A stretch of DNA of 27,413 nt from JBAYJT01 sp041664965 (GTDB taxonomy: Bacteria; Pseudomonadota; Gammaproteobacteria; UBA9339): contig JBAYJT010000022.1 of assembly GCA_041664965.1 (NCBI GenBank), forward strand, positions 1-27,413, read 5' to 3'. The position numbers and the translations under genes were made by a program. The notes under the pieces are model-generated. The model was not told the DNA's origin. It was given only the letters and a program-made list of their open reading frames with translations, and did no database searches. Each line of letters starts with the position of its first letter. Positions within the stretch are counted from its first letter, which is position 1. This document shows positions 8,641-16,367 of the stretch, in pieces.

Positions 8641-8725
8641 GAATTATAAATTATGAATGATGAATTGGTACGGAGTAGCAAAATATAAATTAAATAATTT
8701 CATTAAAATTCATAATTTATAATTC
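8641..8725. repeat. 18-bp perfect inverted repeat upstream of rpsO
   Basis: The 18 bases at 8641-8658 (GAATTATAAATTATGAAT) recur exactly inverted at 8708-8725, with 49 bp between. The arms sit directly upstream of the rpsO ribosome site and would lie in its promoter or leader. Both arms are almost pure A/T and continue imperfectly outward. It could be a dispersed intergenic repeat or a leader hairpin; I see no coding potential. Confidence 0.6.
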
Positions 8726-8848
8726 ATCGTTCATAATTGTTCTAAAATTGTTACAAAAAAGCAAACCAAACCATTGTCATTTACAGAAATGGTCTACTTT
8801 TTGCAACGCGGCATTGTAGCTGGCTATTGGCTGAAGAGCAAGCGAAAA

Positions 8849-9400
8849 CTAGGGATTAGGCTTTTTTGCATAGTTTCCCATGAGCTCTGCCTGGGCCAAG
8901 ATGTGCTTTTCCATAGCTTTTTTTAATGTAGCATTTGTGAATTTGGCATTTGGCTGCAAAACTATGTCTAACGCATAGAGTTTGAAGTAATAACGGTGAG
9001 TGCCTGACGGTGGACAAGGAGGCACGTAGCCAGTTTCGTCTAAAGTGTTTAGGCCTTGCTCTGTGCCTTTGGGCAGAACTTTTACGTTTTCTGCTAAATT
9101 GGTTACTTCAGGCGGTATGTTATATAAAATCCAGTGTGTCCAAAGTCCCATAGGCGCATCAGGATCTTCCATAATTAAAGCTAGGGACTTAGTTTCCTTG
9201 GGAACATCCTGCCAAGATAGCTCTGGTGATGTGCCAACGCCTTGGCAAGTGTATTTGCTAGGGATGAATTCTTGATGCAAAAAAGCTTGGCTGGAAATTT
9301 TCATAGCAAAAATCTCTCCATAATAAAAAATGCTTAAGAAGAAAACTAAGATAAGGATTATTTTAGATGGATTTTTGGTTGTAGTGTTAGAAAATTCCAT
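8849..9400 (-). CDS. YbhB/YbcL-family PEBP (Raf kinase inhibitor-like) protein
   Basis: The family core is clear: MEDPDAPMGLWTHWILYNIP, then GYVPPCPPSGTHRYYFKLYA and a C-terminal helix. PEBP-fold proteins bind small anionic ligands, and the bacterial role is poorly defined. The frame from 9400 gives 183 residues with an N-terminal hydrophobic segment (IILILVFFLSIFYYGEIFA), which fits a signal peptide as in periplasmic YbcL. However, an internal ATG at 9304 has a better ribosome site (GGAGAG, 9 nt upstream). It would give a 151-residue cytoplasmic form like YbhB. I keep the long form but cannot exclude the short one or both. A weak 6-bp stem (8770-8793) lies downstream, too poor to call a terminator. 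Confidence 0.88.
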   Translation of the reverse strand: MEFSNTTTKNPSKIILILVFFLSIFYYGEIFAMKISSQAFLHQEFIPSKYTCQGVGTSPELSWQDVPKETKSLALIMEDPDAPMGLWTHWILYNIPPEVTNLAENVKVLPKGTEQGLNTLDETGYVPPCPPSGTHRYYFKLYALDIVLQPNAKFTNATLKKAMEKHILAQAELMGNYAKKPNP

Positions 9401-9459
9401 TTAAAACTATAACCTATTGATTTATAAAGAAAACCCATAGACATGTTTTTTGGTAAAAT

Positions 9460-9533
9460 TGGCTGGGGGACTAGGATTTGAACCTAGGTTGACGGAGTCA
9501 GAGTCCGTAGTCTTACCACTAGACGATCCCCCA
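9460..9533 (-). tRNA. tRNA-Gln (anticodon CTG)
   Basis: On the minus strand the acceptor 5' arm TGGGGGA pairs with TCCCCCA, followed by G and an encoded CCA. The D-arm contains AGTGGTAAGA. The anticodon arm is ACGGA-CTCTGAC-TCCGT with CTG at the anticodon position, and the T-arm carries GGTTCAAATCC. It reads CAG codons as glutamine. The UGGGG acceptor start is typical of proteobacterial tRNA-Gln. It lies 29 bp after rpsI on the same strand and may be co-transcribed. Confidence 0.95.
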
Positions 9534-9562
9534 ACAAAATACCCATGCCTTTTGATGACAAA

Positions 9563-10060
9563 TTAACGTTTCGAGAACTGAGGTCCTTTACGAGCTTTGT
9601 GTCTACCGACTTTCTTACGTTCAACTACACGTGGATCGCGGGTTAGTAGCTTAGCGCGACGTAAGGTTTTGCGAACAGTAATCGGGGCTTCTTCTTTTCC
9701 GCCTTCGATTACTAATGCAACACCTTCTTTAGGAGCGCCTTGTTCATCAAATTTAACTAGAGCACGAGCAATACCTAAGCGTACAGCGCCGGCTTGACCG
9801 CTGCTGCCACCGCCTTTGACTGTGGCTCGGACGTCGAATTTGCTTAGAGAAGCAAGAGCTTCTAACGGCTGACGAACTAGCATGTGCGAAGTTTCGCGAG
9901 CAAAATATTTTTCTAACGATTTGTTATTAATCGTGATATTTCCTTTGCCTGGAATAAGAAACACGCGGGCAATAGCAGTTTTACGTCTGCCAGTGCTGTA
10001 GCACTTTGCTGTTTTGGTTTTTGTAGCTTTAGATTTGGTTTTTTTAGCCGTTTCGGTCAT
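9563..10060 (-). CDS. rpsI: 30S ribosomal protein S9 with N-terminal extension and internal insertion
   Basis: S9 is recognised by YSTGRRKTAIARVFL, KYFARETSHMLVRQPLEAL, VKGGGSSGQAGAVRLGIARA and the end VERKKVGRHKARKGPQFSKR, whose C-terminal tail reaches toward the P-site tRNA. At 165 residues it is about 35 longer than E. coli S9 (130). A Lys/Thr-rich N-terminal tail adds about 14 residues. An insertion of about 21 residues (about 107-127, containing KEGVALVIEGGKEE) falls between the helix ending LVKFDE and the conserved VRKTLRRAKLLTRD. The frame is uninterrupted, so the insertion is probably translated. It starts 3 bp after the rplM stop, the usual operon order. Confidence 0.96.
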   Translation of the reverse strand: MTETAKKTKSKATKTKTAKCYSTGRRKTAIARVFLIPGKGNITINNKSLEKYFARETSHMLVRQPLEALASLSKFDVRATVKGGGSSGQAGAVRLGIARALVKFDEQGAPKEGVALVIEGGKEEAPITVRKTLRRAKLLTRDPRVVERKKVGRHKARKGPQFSKR

Positions 10061-10063
10061 AAC

Positions 10064-10498
10064 TTACGCCTCGATTTCTAATTTTGTCAGCTGTTGTGCT
10101 GTGTGTGGATGTTCAGGGCCGGCATAAACCTTGAGTTTTTTCAAAGTTGCGCGTCCTAGAGGGCCTTTCGGTAACATGCCTTTTACTGCAAATTCGATGA
10201 CTCGTTCCGGATGAGTTTCTAATAATTTTTCTAAATTCACAGTTTTTAAACCGCTTTGATAACCGGTATAGCGATGGTAAAGCTTATCGGTTAATTTTTT
10301 CCCAGTGGTGTGAACTTTTTCCGCATTGATCACGACGATGTAATCTCCTGTGTCCATGTGAGGAGTGAATTCTGGTTTATGTTTGCCACGTAGGCGTTCT
10401 GCTACGGCAGTTGCTAGTCTGCCGAGTGTTTTATTTTCTGCATCAATCAAATACCATACTGGCTTAATGTCTGCCGCTTTGGCGCTAAAAGTACTCAT
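10064..10498 (-). CDS. rplM: 50S ribosomal protein L13
   Basis: The 144-residue protein has the normal L13 length and motifs: KPVWYLIDAENKTLGRLAT, the RLRGKHKPEFTPHMDTGDYI segment, and GMLPKGPLGRATLKKLKVYAG. It is an early-assembling 50S protein. GGAG lies 8 nt upstream of the ATG. It is the first gene of the rplM-rpsI operon and is preceded by a good sigma70-like promoter at 10544-10572. Confidence 0.97.
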   Translation of the reverse strand: MSTFSAKAADIKPVWYLIDAENKTLGRLATAVAERLRGKHKPEFTPHMDTGDYIVVINAEKVHTTGKKLTDKLYHRYTGYQSGLKTVNLEKLLETHPERVIEFAVKGMLPKGPLGRATLKKLKVYAGPEHPHTAQQLTKLEIEA

Positions 10499-10543
10499 TG
10501 AGAGCTCCGGATTTTCATTTAAGGTGTAACAAATAGTCGGCGT

Positions 10544-10572
10544 ATTCTACAGAAAACATCCGTGCTTTACAA
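10544..10572 (-). promoter_or_regulatory. sigma70-like promoter for rplM-rpsI
   Basis: On the minus strand TTGTAA (10567-10572) and TAGAAT (10544-10549) are separated by 17 bp. The -10 box is 45 bp upstream of the rplM ATG. It lies between the end of the 252-residue membrane protein gene and rplM, giving the ribosomal operon its own start. Confidence 0.65.
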
Positions 10573-10580
10573 GTGCGTTG

Positions 10581-11339
10581 TTAGTAAGGTTCTGGATCCA
10601 GGGGCTTGGATACAGCAGAATTGGGTAATTTTTGGAATTTAGACTTGAATTTATAATGTGCAATTGCTTTTTTAGTTATAGCAGTAGTTACAAGTCCCAC
10701 AATACCAATGCCGAGTATACTTACCCCAAAATCTGTCATTGTTGGGAACACTGTTAAGAGAGCACCCGTAACGATTGCTATACCCGAAGCAATTCGTGCT
10801 GTCTCTAAATGCGTAGTAGTTTTGAGTTGCTTTAATTCAGTTCTTTTTACCCCAAGCTGGGTTGCGTCTAGCCCCGTTTCTACTTCTTTTTCCAATTTAT
10901 TTTTTTTCGCAAAATTCTTTTTTTGTTCCAAAGCTAAACTAATGACATTAAAAGACTGGTAGACTATCAGCATAAAGGGCAAAGCTGCTGGGGCCGCAAA
11001 TCCTACTATGGAGGTGGATAAGATTAAACCATCTTGCAATAGCGTAGGAACATTTAAGGCGCTTATTGCTTCTCTGGTGCTGATTTTAGAATGTTTTATT
11101 CTTCGTACATATTTAATAATGCGATAGATGTCTGCGGTAACTATTAGCGCTGCGACAACCAAAGCAATACCGTCAAAAATATCTGATGCTAAGTCAGAGG
11201 CCTCAGCTGCGCCAGATACAAAGTTATCTACATAACTACTACATTCTGTTAGCTCTAAAGCTCCGGCATTTAGGCAGGAAGCTGTTGTACGGGCTGTGCC
11301 CATTATATTTTTAAGTTTAGTGGCTATTTGGGAAGTCAT
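10581..11339 (-). CDS. membrane protein of unknown function, 252 residues
   Basis: I do not recognise this protein. It has about four hydrophobic segments: GIALVVAALIVTADIYRII (about 57-75), LILSTSIVGFAAPAALPFML (about 105-123), ARIASGIAIVTGALLTVFP (about 181-199) and FGVSILGIGIVGLVTTAI (about 204-221). A charged Lys/Glu-rich stretch (about 138-180) separates the second and third. The N-terminus is Ser/Ala-rich and the C-terminus ends KPLDPEPY. No ribosome site is obvious before the ATG, and a second Met lies 12 residues in. The layout of hydrophobic hairpins around a charged helix is seen in some secreted effectors of intracellular bacteria, but that is only analogy. Confidence 0.7.
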   Translation of the reverse strand: MTSQIATKLKNIMGTARTTASCLNAGALELTECSSYVDNFVSGAAEASDLASDIFDGIALVVAALIVTADIYRIIKYVRRIKHSKISTREAISALNVPTLLQDGLILSTSIVGFAAPAALPFMLIVYQSFNVISLALEQKKNFAKKNKLEKEVETGLDATQLGVKRTELKQLKTTTHLETARIASGIAIVTGALLTVFPTMTDFGVSILGIGIVGLVTTAITKKAIAHYKFKSKFQKLPNSAVSKPLDPEPY

Positions 11340-11418
11340 AAGCGGTGTATTGTAATGTATTTGCGTATTTTTTTAAAACATGTGATAAAAAAAGTAATAC
11401 GATTCGTGTTAAATCTTA

Positions 11419-11448
11419 TTGACCTTCGAGGTTTTGCCGCGGTATAGT
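11419..11448 (+). promoter_or_regulatory. sigma70-like promoter for the pyrimidine-catabolism operon
   Basis: TTGACC (11419-11424) and TATAGT (11443-11448) are spaced by 18 bp. They lie 52 bp upstream of the preA ATG in the divergent gap with the 252-residue membrane protein gene. A GGAG ribosome site follows 9-10 nt before the start codon. No operator is recognised with confidence. Confidence 0.6.
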
Positions 11449-11500
11449 TTAGTGCATGTACAATGCTCGTATAGAAAATAAAGGTAACGGAGACTAAAAC

Positions 11501-12784
11501 ATGTCTGATCTGTCAATTGACTTCTGTGGAATTAAAAGCCCAAATCCGTTTTGGTTGGCGTCTGCGCCACCGACTAATACTGGTGAACAAATTATGCGCG
11601 CTTTCGACCAGGGTTGGGGTGGAGCTGTATGGAAAACTATTGGCGAACCAGTAACTAATGTTTACTCTCGTTTTGCTGCTAATAACTATGAAGCCAAAAA
11701 AATTACTGGTTTTACCAATATTGAACTTATATCTGACCGGCCAACGGAAGTAAATTTAAAAGAAATTTATGAGGTCAAGAAAAGATATCCAAAACATGCC
11801 GTTATAGCTTCTATCATGCTTAATGAAAAAGCCAAGTGGCAGGATATGGTCAAAAGGTGTACCGATGCGGGAGCAGATGGCTTAGAGCTGAATTTTGGGT
11901 GTCCTCATGGTATGTGTGAGCGTGGGATGGGTTCTGCTATTGGTCAAGAGCCAAAAGTAATTAAAGCTATTACCGAATGGGTAAAAGAAGTTTCTAAGAT
12001 ACCAGTGCTAGTCAAACTTACACCTAACATTAGCGATATTGCTGAACCGGCTAAGGTTGCCATAAGAGCTGGAGCTGATGGTTTGGCTTTGATTAATACT
12101 ATTAAATCTATTTCCAATATAAATCTTGATAGTTTAATCGGCAATCCATGCGTGGGTGATAAGTTCACTTCTGGCGGATATTCTGGAGCGGCTGTGAAGC
12201 CAATTGCGTTACACATGTTAACCCAATTGGCTATTAATAAAGAAACCCAAGTACCGTTTTCTGGTATGGGTGGTATCTACAATTGGCGCGATGCTGCGGA
12301 GTTTATTGCTTTGGGAGCGACTTCTCTCCAAGTTTGCACTGCAGTTATGCATCATGGTTATGGGATTATCCAAGATATGCTCAAAGGACTAAGTGACTAT
12401 TTGGATTCTAAGGGCATGCAATCAGTCAATGAGTTGCGCGGCAAAGCTCTGTCCCATTATTCTTCCTGGGGTAATTTAGATCTAAATTATCGAGTGGTTG
12501 CAGAAATTGATGCAAGTCGTTGCGTAGGTTGCCAGCAATGTTATATTGCTTGTTTAGACGGTGGACACCAATGTATTCACACCACAAAAGAGCCGTGTCA
12601 AGCTTACCATGGTGAAAGCGATCATGCTCAAAATGTTCGTTTCAAGCAACAACCTCAAGAACATGCCAAAAATCCAGATTCCAAAGTTCATGTTCCATTT
12701 ATTCAAAAAGAAGAATGCATTGGTTGTAATTTATGCTCATTGGTGTGTCCAGTTGGCTGTATTGAAATGAAAGAGGTAAAATAA
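11501..12784 (+). CDS. preA: NAD-dependent dihydropyrimidine dehydrogenase, catalytic subunit PreA
   Basis: This 427-residue cytoplasmic enzyme reduces uracil or thymine to the dihydro form. An FMN TIM-barrel of the dihydroorotate-dehydrogenase type comes first. The pyrimidine-site motif NFGCPH (131-136) carries the catalytic Cys134, and KLTPNISD and INTIKSISNINLD follow. A ferredoxin domain comes next, with two 4Fe-4S motifs: CVGCQQCYIAC (341-351) and CIGCNLCSLVCPVGC (406-420). The linker between the clusters is longer than in E. coli PreA (411 residues). PreA normally works with PreT, which brings NADH electrons, but no preT is present beside it. It leads a five-gene operon with gaps of 10-29 bp. 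Confidence 0.94.
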   Translation: MSDLSIDFCGIKSPNPFWLASAPPTNTGEQIMRAFDQGWGGAVWKTIGEPVTNVYSRFAANNYEAKKITGFTNIELISDRPTEVNLKEIYEVKKRYPKHAVIASIMLNEKAKWQDMVKRCTDAGADGLELNFGCPHGMCERGMGSAIGQEPKVIKAITEWVKEVSKIPVLVKLTPNISDIAEPAKVAIRAGADGLALINTIKSISNINLDSLIGNPCVGDKFTSGGYSGAAVKPIALHMLTQLAINKETQVPFSGMGGIYNWRDAAEFIALGATSLQVCTAVMHHGYGIIQDMLKGLSDYLDSKGMQSVNELRGKALSHYSSWGNLDLNYRVVAEIDASRCVGCQQCYIACLDGGHQCIHTTKEPCQAYHGESDHAQNVRFKQQPQEHAKNPDSKVHVPFIQKEECIGCNLCSLVCPVGCIEMKEVK

Positions 12785-12794
12785 AGTAAACACT

Positions 12795-13448
12795 ATGTTA
12801 AATACTTTATTACATTTTTTAGGCTATACCTTTATGGCCATTTTTCCTATTACAAATCCAATTGGTATGTCACCGATTTTTTTGTCTCTTACGAAAGATC
12901 ATCCGCGTCAAGAAAGGCGAAATATGGCAAAAAGAGTGGCTATCAATAGTTTTTTTGTCTACTGGGTAGCTTTATTGCTAGGCAGCTGGATATTAAGTTT
13001 CTTTAGTCTATCAATTCCAATAGTTAAAATAGCAGGGGGAATAGTTATTTTTTTTGCTGCTTTTAATATGCTCAATAGTAAGCCTAAAATTTCTAATAAG
13101 GAGCAAAAAGAAACTTTATTTGAAACGCGTGATATTACTTTTTTCCCATTGACGATGCCAATCACAACCGGTGCTGGTTCTTTAGCTATAGCTATGTCCA
13201 TCGGAGCTGACATTATAACAAGTGGTAAATTAAGTTTAATGACAATAACTAAACTGTGTGGAGCTTCCCTTGGAATAGCGGTGTTGGCTCTTACTATTTT
13301 TGTTTGCTATTATTTTGCTGATTGGATTTTTACTAAACTTGGGAAATTGGGCACACAGGTGGTAACTCAGTTAGCAGCATTTATTTTACTGGCAATTAGT
13401 GTTGAGATTGTTTGGGAAGGAATAAAAACTTTGATTGTTATGTCTTAA
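12795..13448 (+). CDS. MarC-family integral membrane protein
   Basis: The 217-residue protein has six predicted membrane helices and MarC-family features: AIFPITNPIGMSPIFLSLT near the start, KIAGGIVIFFAAFNML, FFPLTMPITTGAGSLA in the middle, and a final helix with LLAISVEIVWEGIKTL. The function of MarC proteins is unsettled; they were once linked to multiple antibiotic resistance without firm support. It sits between preA and the dihydropyrimidinase with 10- and 16-bp gaps, so it is co-transcribed. Its place could mean transport of a pathway intermediate or product, which is inference. No strong ribosome site precedes the ATG, suggesting coupling to preA. Confidence 0.88.
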   Translation: MLNTLLHFLGYTFMAIFPITNPIGMSPIFLSLTKDHPRQERRNMAKRVAINSFFVYWVALLLGSWILSFFSLSIPIVKIAGGIVIFFAAFNMLNSKPKISNKEQKETLFETRDITFFPLTMPITTGAGSLAIAMSIGADIITSGKLSLMTITKLCGASLGIAVLALTIFVCYYFADWIFTKLGKLGTQVVTQLAAFILLAISVEIVWEGIKTLIVMS

Positions 13449-13464
13449 ATGTAGGAGAAAACCG

Positions 13465-14847
13465 ATGTTTGATTCCATTATTAAAAACGGTGTTATAGTA
13501 ACTGGTTCCGATACTTATAGAGCAGATATTGGTATTCAGAGTGGAAAAATTGCAGCTATTGGCGATAATTTAACGGTAGATAATGCCGAAATTATTGACG
13601 CTGGTGGTAAGTATGTTTTTCCAGGTGGAATCGATGTTCATACGCATTTAGACATGCCGTTTGGTGGTACTGTTTCCAAAGATGATTTTGCGACAGGAAC
13701 AGTAGCCGCTGCTTGTGGGGGCACAACTACAGTAATAGATTTTTGTATTCAACCCAAAGGAAAATCGCTCAAAGAATCTTTAGATATTTGGCACTCTAAA
13801 GCGGATGGTAAGGCCGTTATAGACTATGGCTTTCATGTGGCTATTACAGACATGACTGACGCTGTTTTGGCTGAGATGAAGGAGGTCATTTCATCTGGTT
13901 ATCCAAGCTTTAAGTTGTTTATGACTTATGATGGTTTGCGTGTCGAAGATGATGTGTTGCTCAAAGCTTTGTTGCAAGTGCGAGAATATAGCGGCTTGAT
14001 TTGTGTACATGCGGAAAATTATTTTGTTCTTAAATATCTAGTTAATAAATTTTTATCTGAAGGAAAAATAGAGCCAATATATCATGCCTTAAGTCGACCA
14101 GCCTTGGCTGAAGGTGAAGCTACTGGACGAGCTATAAAACTAGCACAAATTGCTGATGCACCGCTTTACATTGTCCATCTTACTTGTAATGCTGCCCTGC
14201 AAGAAGTAGTTAGAGCTAGAGATATGGGCAGTAAAATTATGGCTGAGACTTGTCCGCAATATTTATTGCTTTCTGAAGATAATTATCGTGAACCAGATTT
14301 TCAAGGCGCTAAATATGTTATGAGTCCGCCACTTCGCCCGCGAGAAAATCAAGAACCACTTTGGTATGGTTTAGCGCATAATCAACTACAGACCGTTGCA
14401 ACTGATCATTGCCCATTTGATTTCAAAGGGCAAAAAGATATGGGACGCGAATCATTTGCTAAAATTCCGAATGGCGCTCCTGGCATTGAAGCACGTATGG
14501 CCTTGCTTTTTGATCGTGGTGTAAATAGCGGTAAAATTACTCTCAATCGTTTTGTCGAAATCACTTCTACCAATCCAGCCAAAATTTTTGGTTTATACCC
14601 TAGTAAAGGTAGTATTGTCGCTGGTGCGGATGCGGATTTAGTGATCTTTGACCCTAAGCTTAAAAAGACCATTTCCAAAACTATTTTACATGAAAATGTT
14701 GATTATACCTCTTATGAGGGTTTTAAAGTTACTGGTTATCCCGTATTGACCATGAGTAAAGGTAAGGTAATTGCTAAAGATGGAAATTTCGTTGGTCAAA
14801 AGGGAGCAGGGCAGTTTCTCAAGCGTAAAAATTTGATGATTATTTAA
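13465..14847 (+). CDS. dihydropyrimidinase (D-hydantoinase type)
   Basis: The 460-residue amidohydrolase opens dihydrouracil or dihydrothymine to the N-carbamoyl-beta-amino acid. The binuclear metal ligands are all visible by my count: His59 and His61 in DVHTHLDMPFGG, the carboxylated Lys150 in SFKLFMTYDG, His182 in VHAEN, His238 in VHLTCNAA, and Asp314 in TDHCPF. The end follows the family pattern (FGLYPSKGSIVAGADADLVI). I chose the ATG at 13465 because GTAGGAG precedes it and the protein then begins MFDSIIKNG as expected. It is the second enzyme of the reductive pathway encoded by this operon. Confidence 0.95.
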   Translation: MFDSIIKNGVIVTGSDTYRADIGIQSGKIAAIGDNLTVDNAEIIDAGGKYVFPGGIDVHTHLDMPFGGTVSKDDFATGTVAAACGGTTTVIDFCIQPKGKSLKESLDIWHSKADGKAVIDYGFHVAITDMTDAVLAEMKEVISSGYPSFKLFMTYDGLRVEDDVLLKALLQVREYSGLICVHAENYFVLKYLVNKFLSEGKIEPIYHALSRPALAEGEATGRAIKLAQIADAPLYIVHLTCNAALQEVVRARDMGSKIMAETCPQYLLLSEDNYREPDFQGAKYVMSPPLRPRENQEPLWYGLAHNQLQTVATDHCPFDFKGQKDMGRESFAKIPNGAPGIEARMALLFDRGVNSGKITLNRFVEITSTNPAKIFGLYPSKGSIVAGADADLVIFDPKLKKTISKTILHENVDYTSYEGFKVTGYPVLTMSKGKVIAKDGNFVGQKGAGQFLKRKNLMII

Positions 14848-14859
14848 AGCAAGTGCACA

Positions 14860-16338
14860 ATGCGTGAACTTAAAAAGAAACCTATAGAAAGCAAATTGTG
14901 GAATCAAGATTTAAGTCCCATCGATATTGATAAGCGCAATTGGCACAAATGGAATGTAGCTGCTTTGTGGGTTGGTATGGCTGTAAATATACCAACTTAT
15001 ATGCTGGGATCTGGTCTAATTGGTTCTGGCATGAATTGGTGGCAAGCAATATTAACTATCATCTTGGGAAATTTGATCGTTTTGGTGCCAATGATGTTGG
15101 TTGGGCATGCAGGGACCAAGTATGGTATCCCTTTCCCTGTATTCTTACGTTCTTGTTTTGGTACAGAAGGAGCTAGAGTTGCCTCGTTGCTGCGGGCTTT
15201 TGTCGCTTGTGGTTGGTTTGGTATATTAACATGGATTGGCGGTAATTCTATTTATCAGCTTTTATTAATAGTTTTCCCAGTTTTTGCGCAGAGTTATTAT
15301 TTTTCAGGCTTCATTGGGTTGAATGTAGAACAGCTAAGCTGTTTTTTGGCTTTTTGGTTTTTGCAAATGGTTATTTTGCGTTACGGCATGAGGGCTGTTA
15401 AACACTTAACTGTTTTTGCTGCTCCGTTACTTTTGGGGTTTGGAATTGCTCTATTAATTTGGGCTTGGGTAAAAGTTGGTTCTTTTCACAAAATACTAGG
15501 TGCTTCTTATACTTTGAGTCAAGGCAAGCACGCGCAAATTTGGAGCATCTTTTGGCCTGGTTTAACTAGTGTTATTGGTTTTTGGTCGACTTTAGCTCTC
15601 AATATTTTAGATTTTACACGTTTTGCACGTTCGCAAAAAGATCAAGCATTAGGCCATTTGATAGGCTTGCCGCCGGCTATGGCCTTTTACTCTTTTCTTG
15701 GAATTGTAGTGACAAGCGCAACAGTGTTGATTTTTGGTAAGGCCATTTGGGACCCAGTAATATTGCTTAGCCAATTTAAAGTGCCATTTTTAATATTCAT
15801 TGGCCTATTTGCCATTGGCTTGGCAACTATGTGTTGTAATGTTACAGCCAACGTTGTTTCTGCTGCCAATGATTTTTCTAATTTTTGGCCGAAGCAGATT
15901 AGTTTTACTACTGGATGTATGATTACAGGGGTTGTTGGAATTTTAATTTGCCCATGGAAATTAATAGCAGATCCGCAAGGTTATATTTTCCGTTGGCTAT
16001 TAGCCTATTCCTCTTTACTGGGAGCTGTTGGAGGAATTATGCTTTGCGATTATTATCTTTTAAGAAAGACTCATATTGATCTACACGATCTTTTTCAACA
16101 TGAAGGAAAATATACATTTTACAGAGGTTGGAACAGGAATGCTTTTTTAGCTTTTGGAGTAGCGATTATACCCTGCGTTCCAGGTTTTTTAGTTAAAGTT
16201 GGCGCGGTAAGTGAGAAGTTTTTCCCAAATTATTTAGTTATACTTTATGATTATGCTTGGTTTGTTGCTCTAGCTTCTGCCTTTTTGACCTATTATGCTT
16301 TAATGAGAAGAGCCTTAAAAAGAGAACAGCTGTTGTAA
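14860..16338 (+). CDS. NCS1-family nucleobase/hydantoin permease
   Basis: The 492-residue protein has about 12 membrane helices of the Mhp1/cytosine-permease fold. Landmarks are the N-terminal LSPIDIDKRNWHKWNVAALW, helix 1 with VGMAVNIPTYMLGSGLI, GTKYGIPFPVFLRSCFG, ACGWFGILTWIGG, and STLALNILDFTRFARSQKDQ. These proteins import nucleobases, hydantoins or allantoin with sodium or protons. Placed 12 bp after the dihydropyrimidinase, the likely substrate is uracil, thymine or a dihydropyrimidine. A hydantoin or allantoin substrate remains possible. Confidence 0.92.
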   Translation: MRELKKKPIESKLWNQDLSPIDIDKRNWHKWNVAALWVGMAVNIPTYMLGSGLIGSGMNWWQAILTIILGNLIVLVPMMLVGHAGTKYGIPFPVFLRSCFGTEGARVASLLRAFVACGWFGILTWIGGNSIYQLLLIVFPVFAQSYYFSGFIGLNVEQLSCFLAFWFLQMVILRYGMRAVKHLTVFAAPLLLGFGIALLIWAWVKVGSFHKILGASYTLSQGKHAQIWSIFWPGLTSVIGFWSTLALNILDFTRFARSQKDQALGHLIGLPPAMAFYSFLGIVVTSATVLIFGKAIWDPVILLSQFKVPFLIFIGLFAIGLATMCCNVTANVVSAANDFSNFWPKQISFTTGCMITGVVGILICPWKLIADPQGYIFRWLLAYSSLLGAVGGIMLCDYYLLRKTHIDLHDLFQHEGKYTFYRGWNRNAFLAFGVAIIPCVPGFLVKVGAVSEKFFPNYLVILYDYAWFVALASAFLTYYALMRRALKREQLL

Positions 16339-16367
16339 TCTGATTAATTTTTATTATCGAGGTTTTT

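Noticed and set aside
8770..8793. Possible terminator after the PEBP gene
   Set aside because: The stem is only 6 bp and the T-run is about 8 nt away from it.
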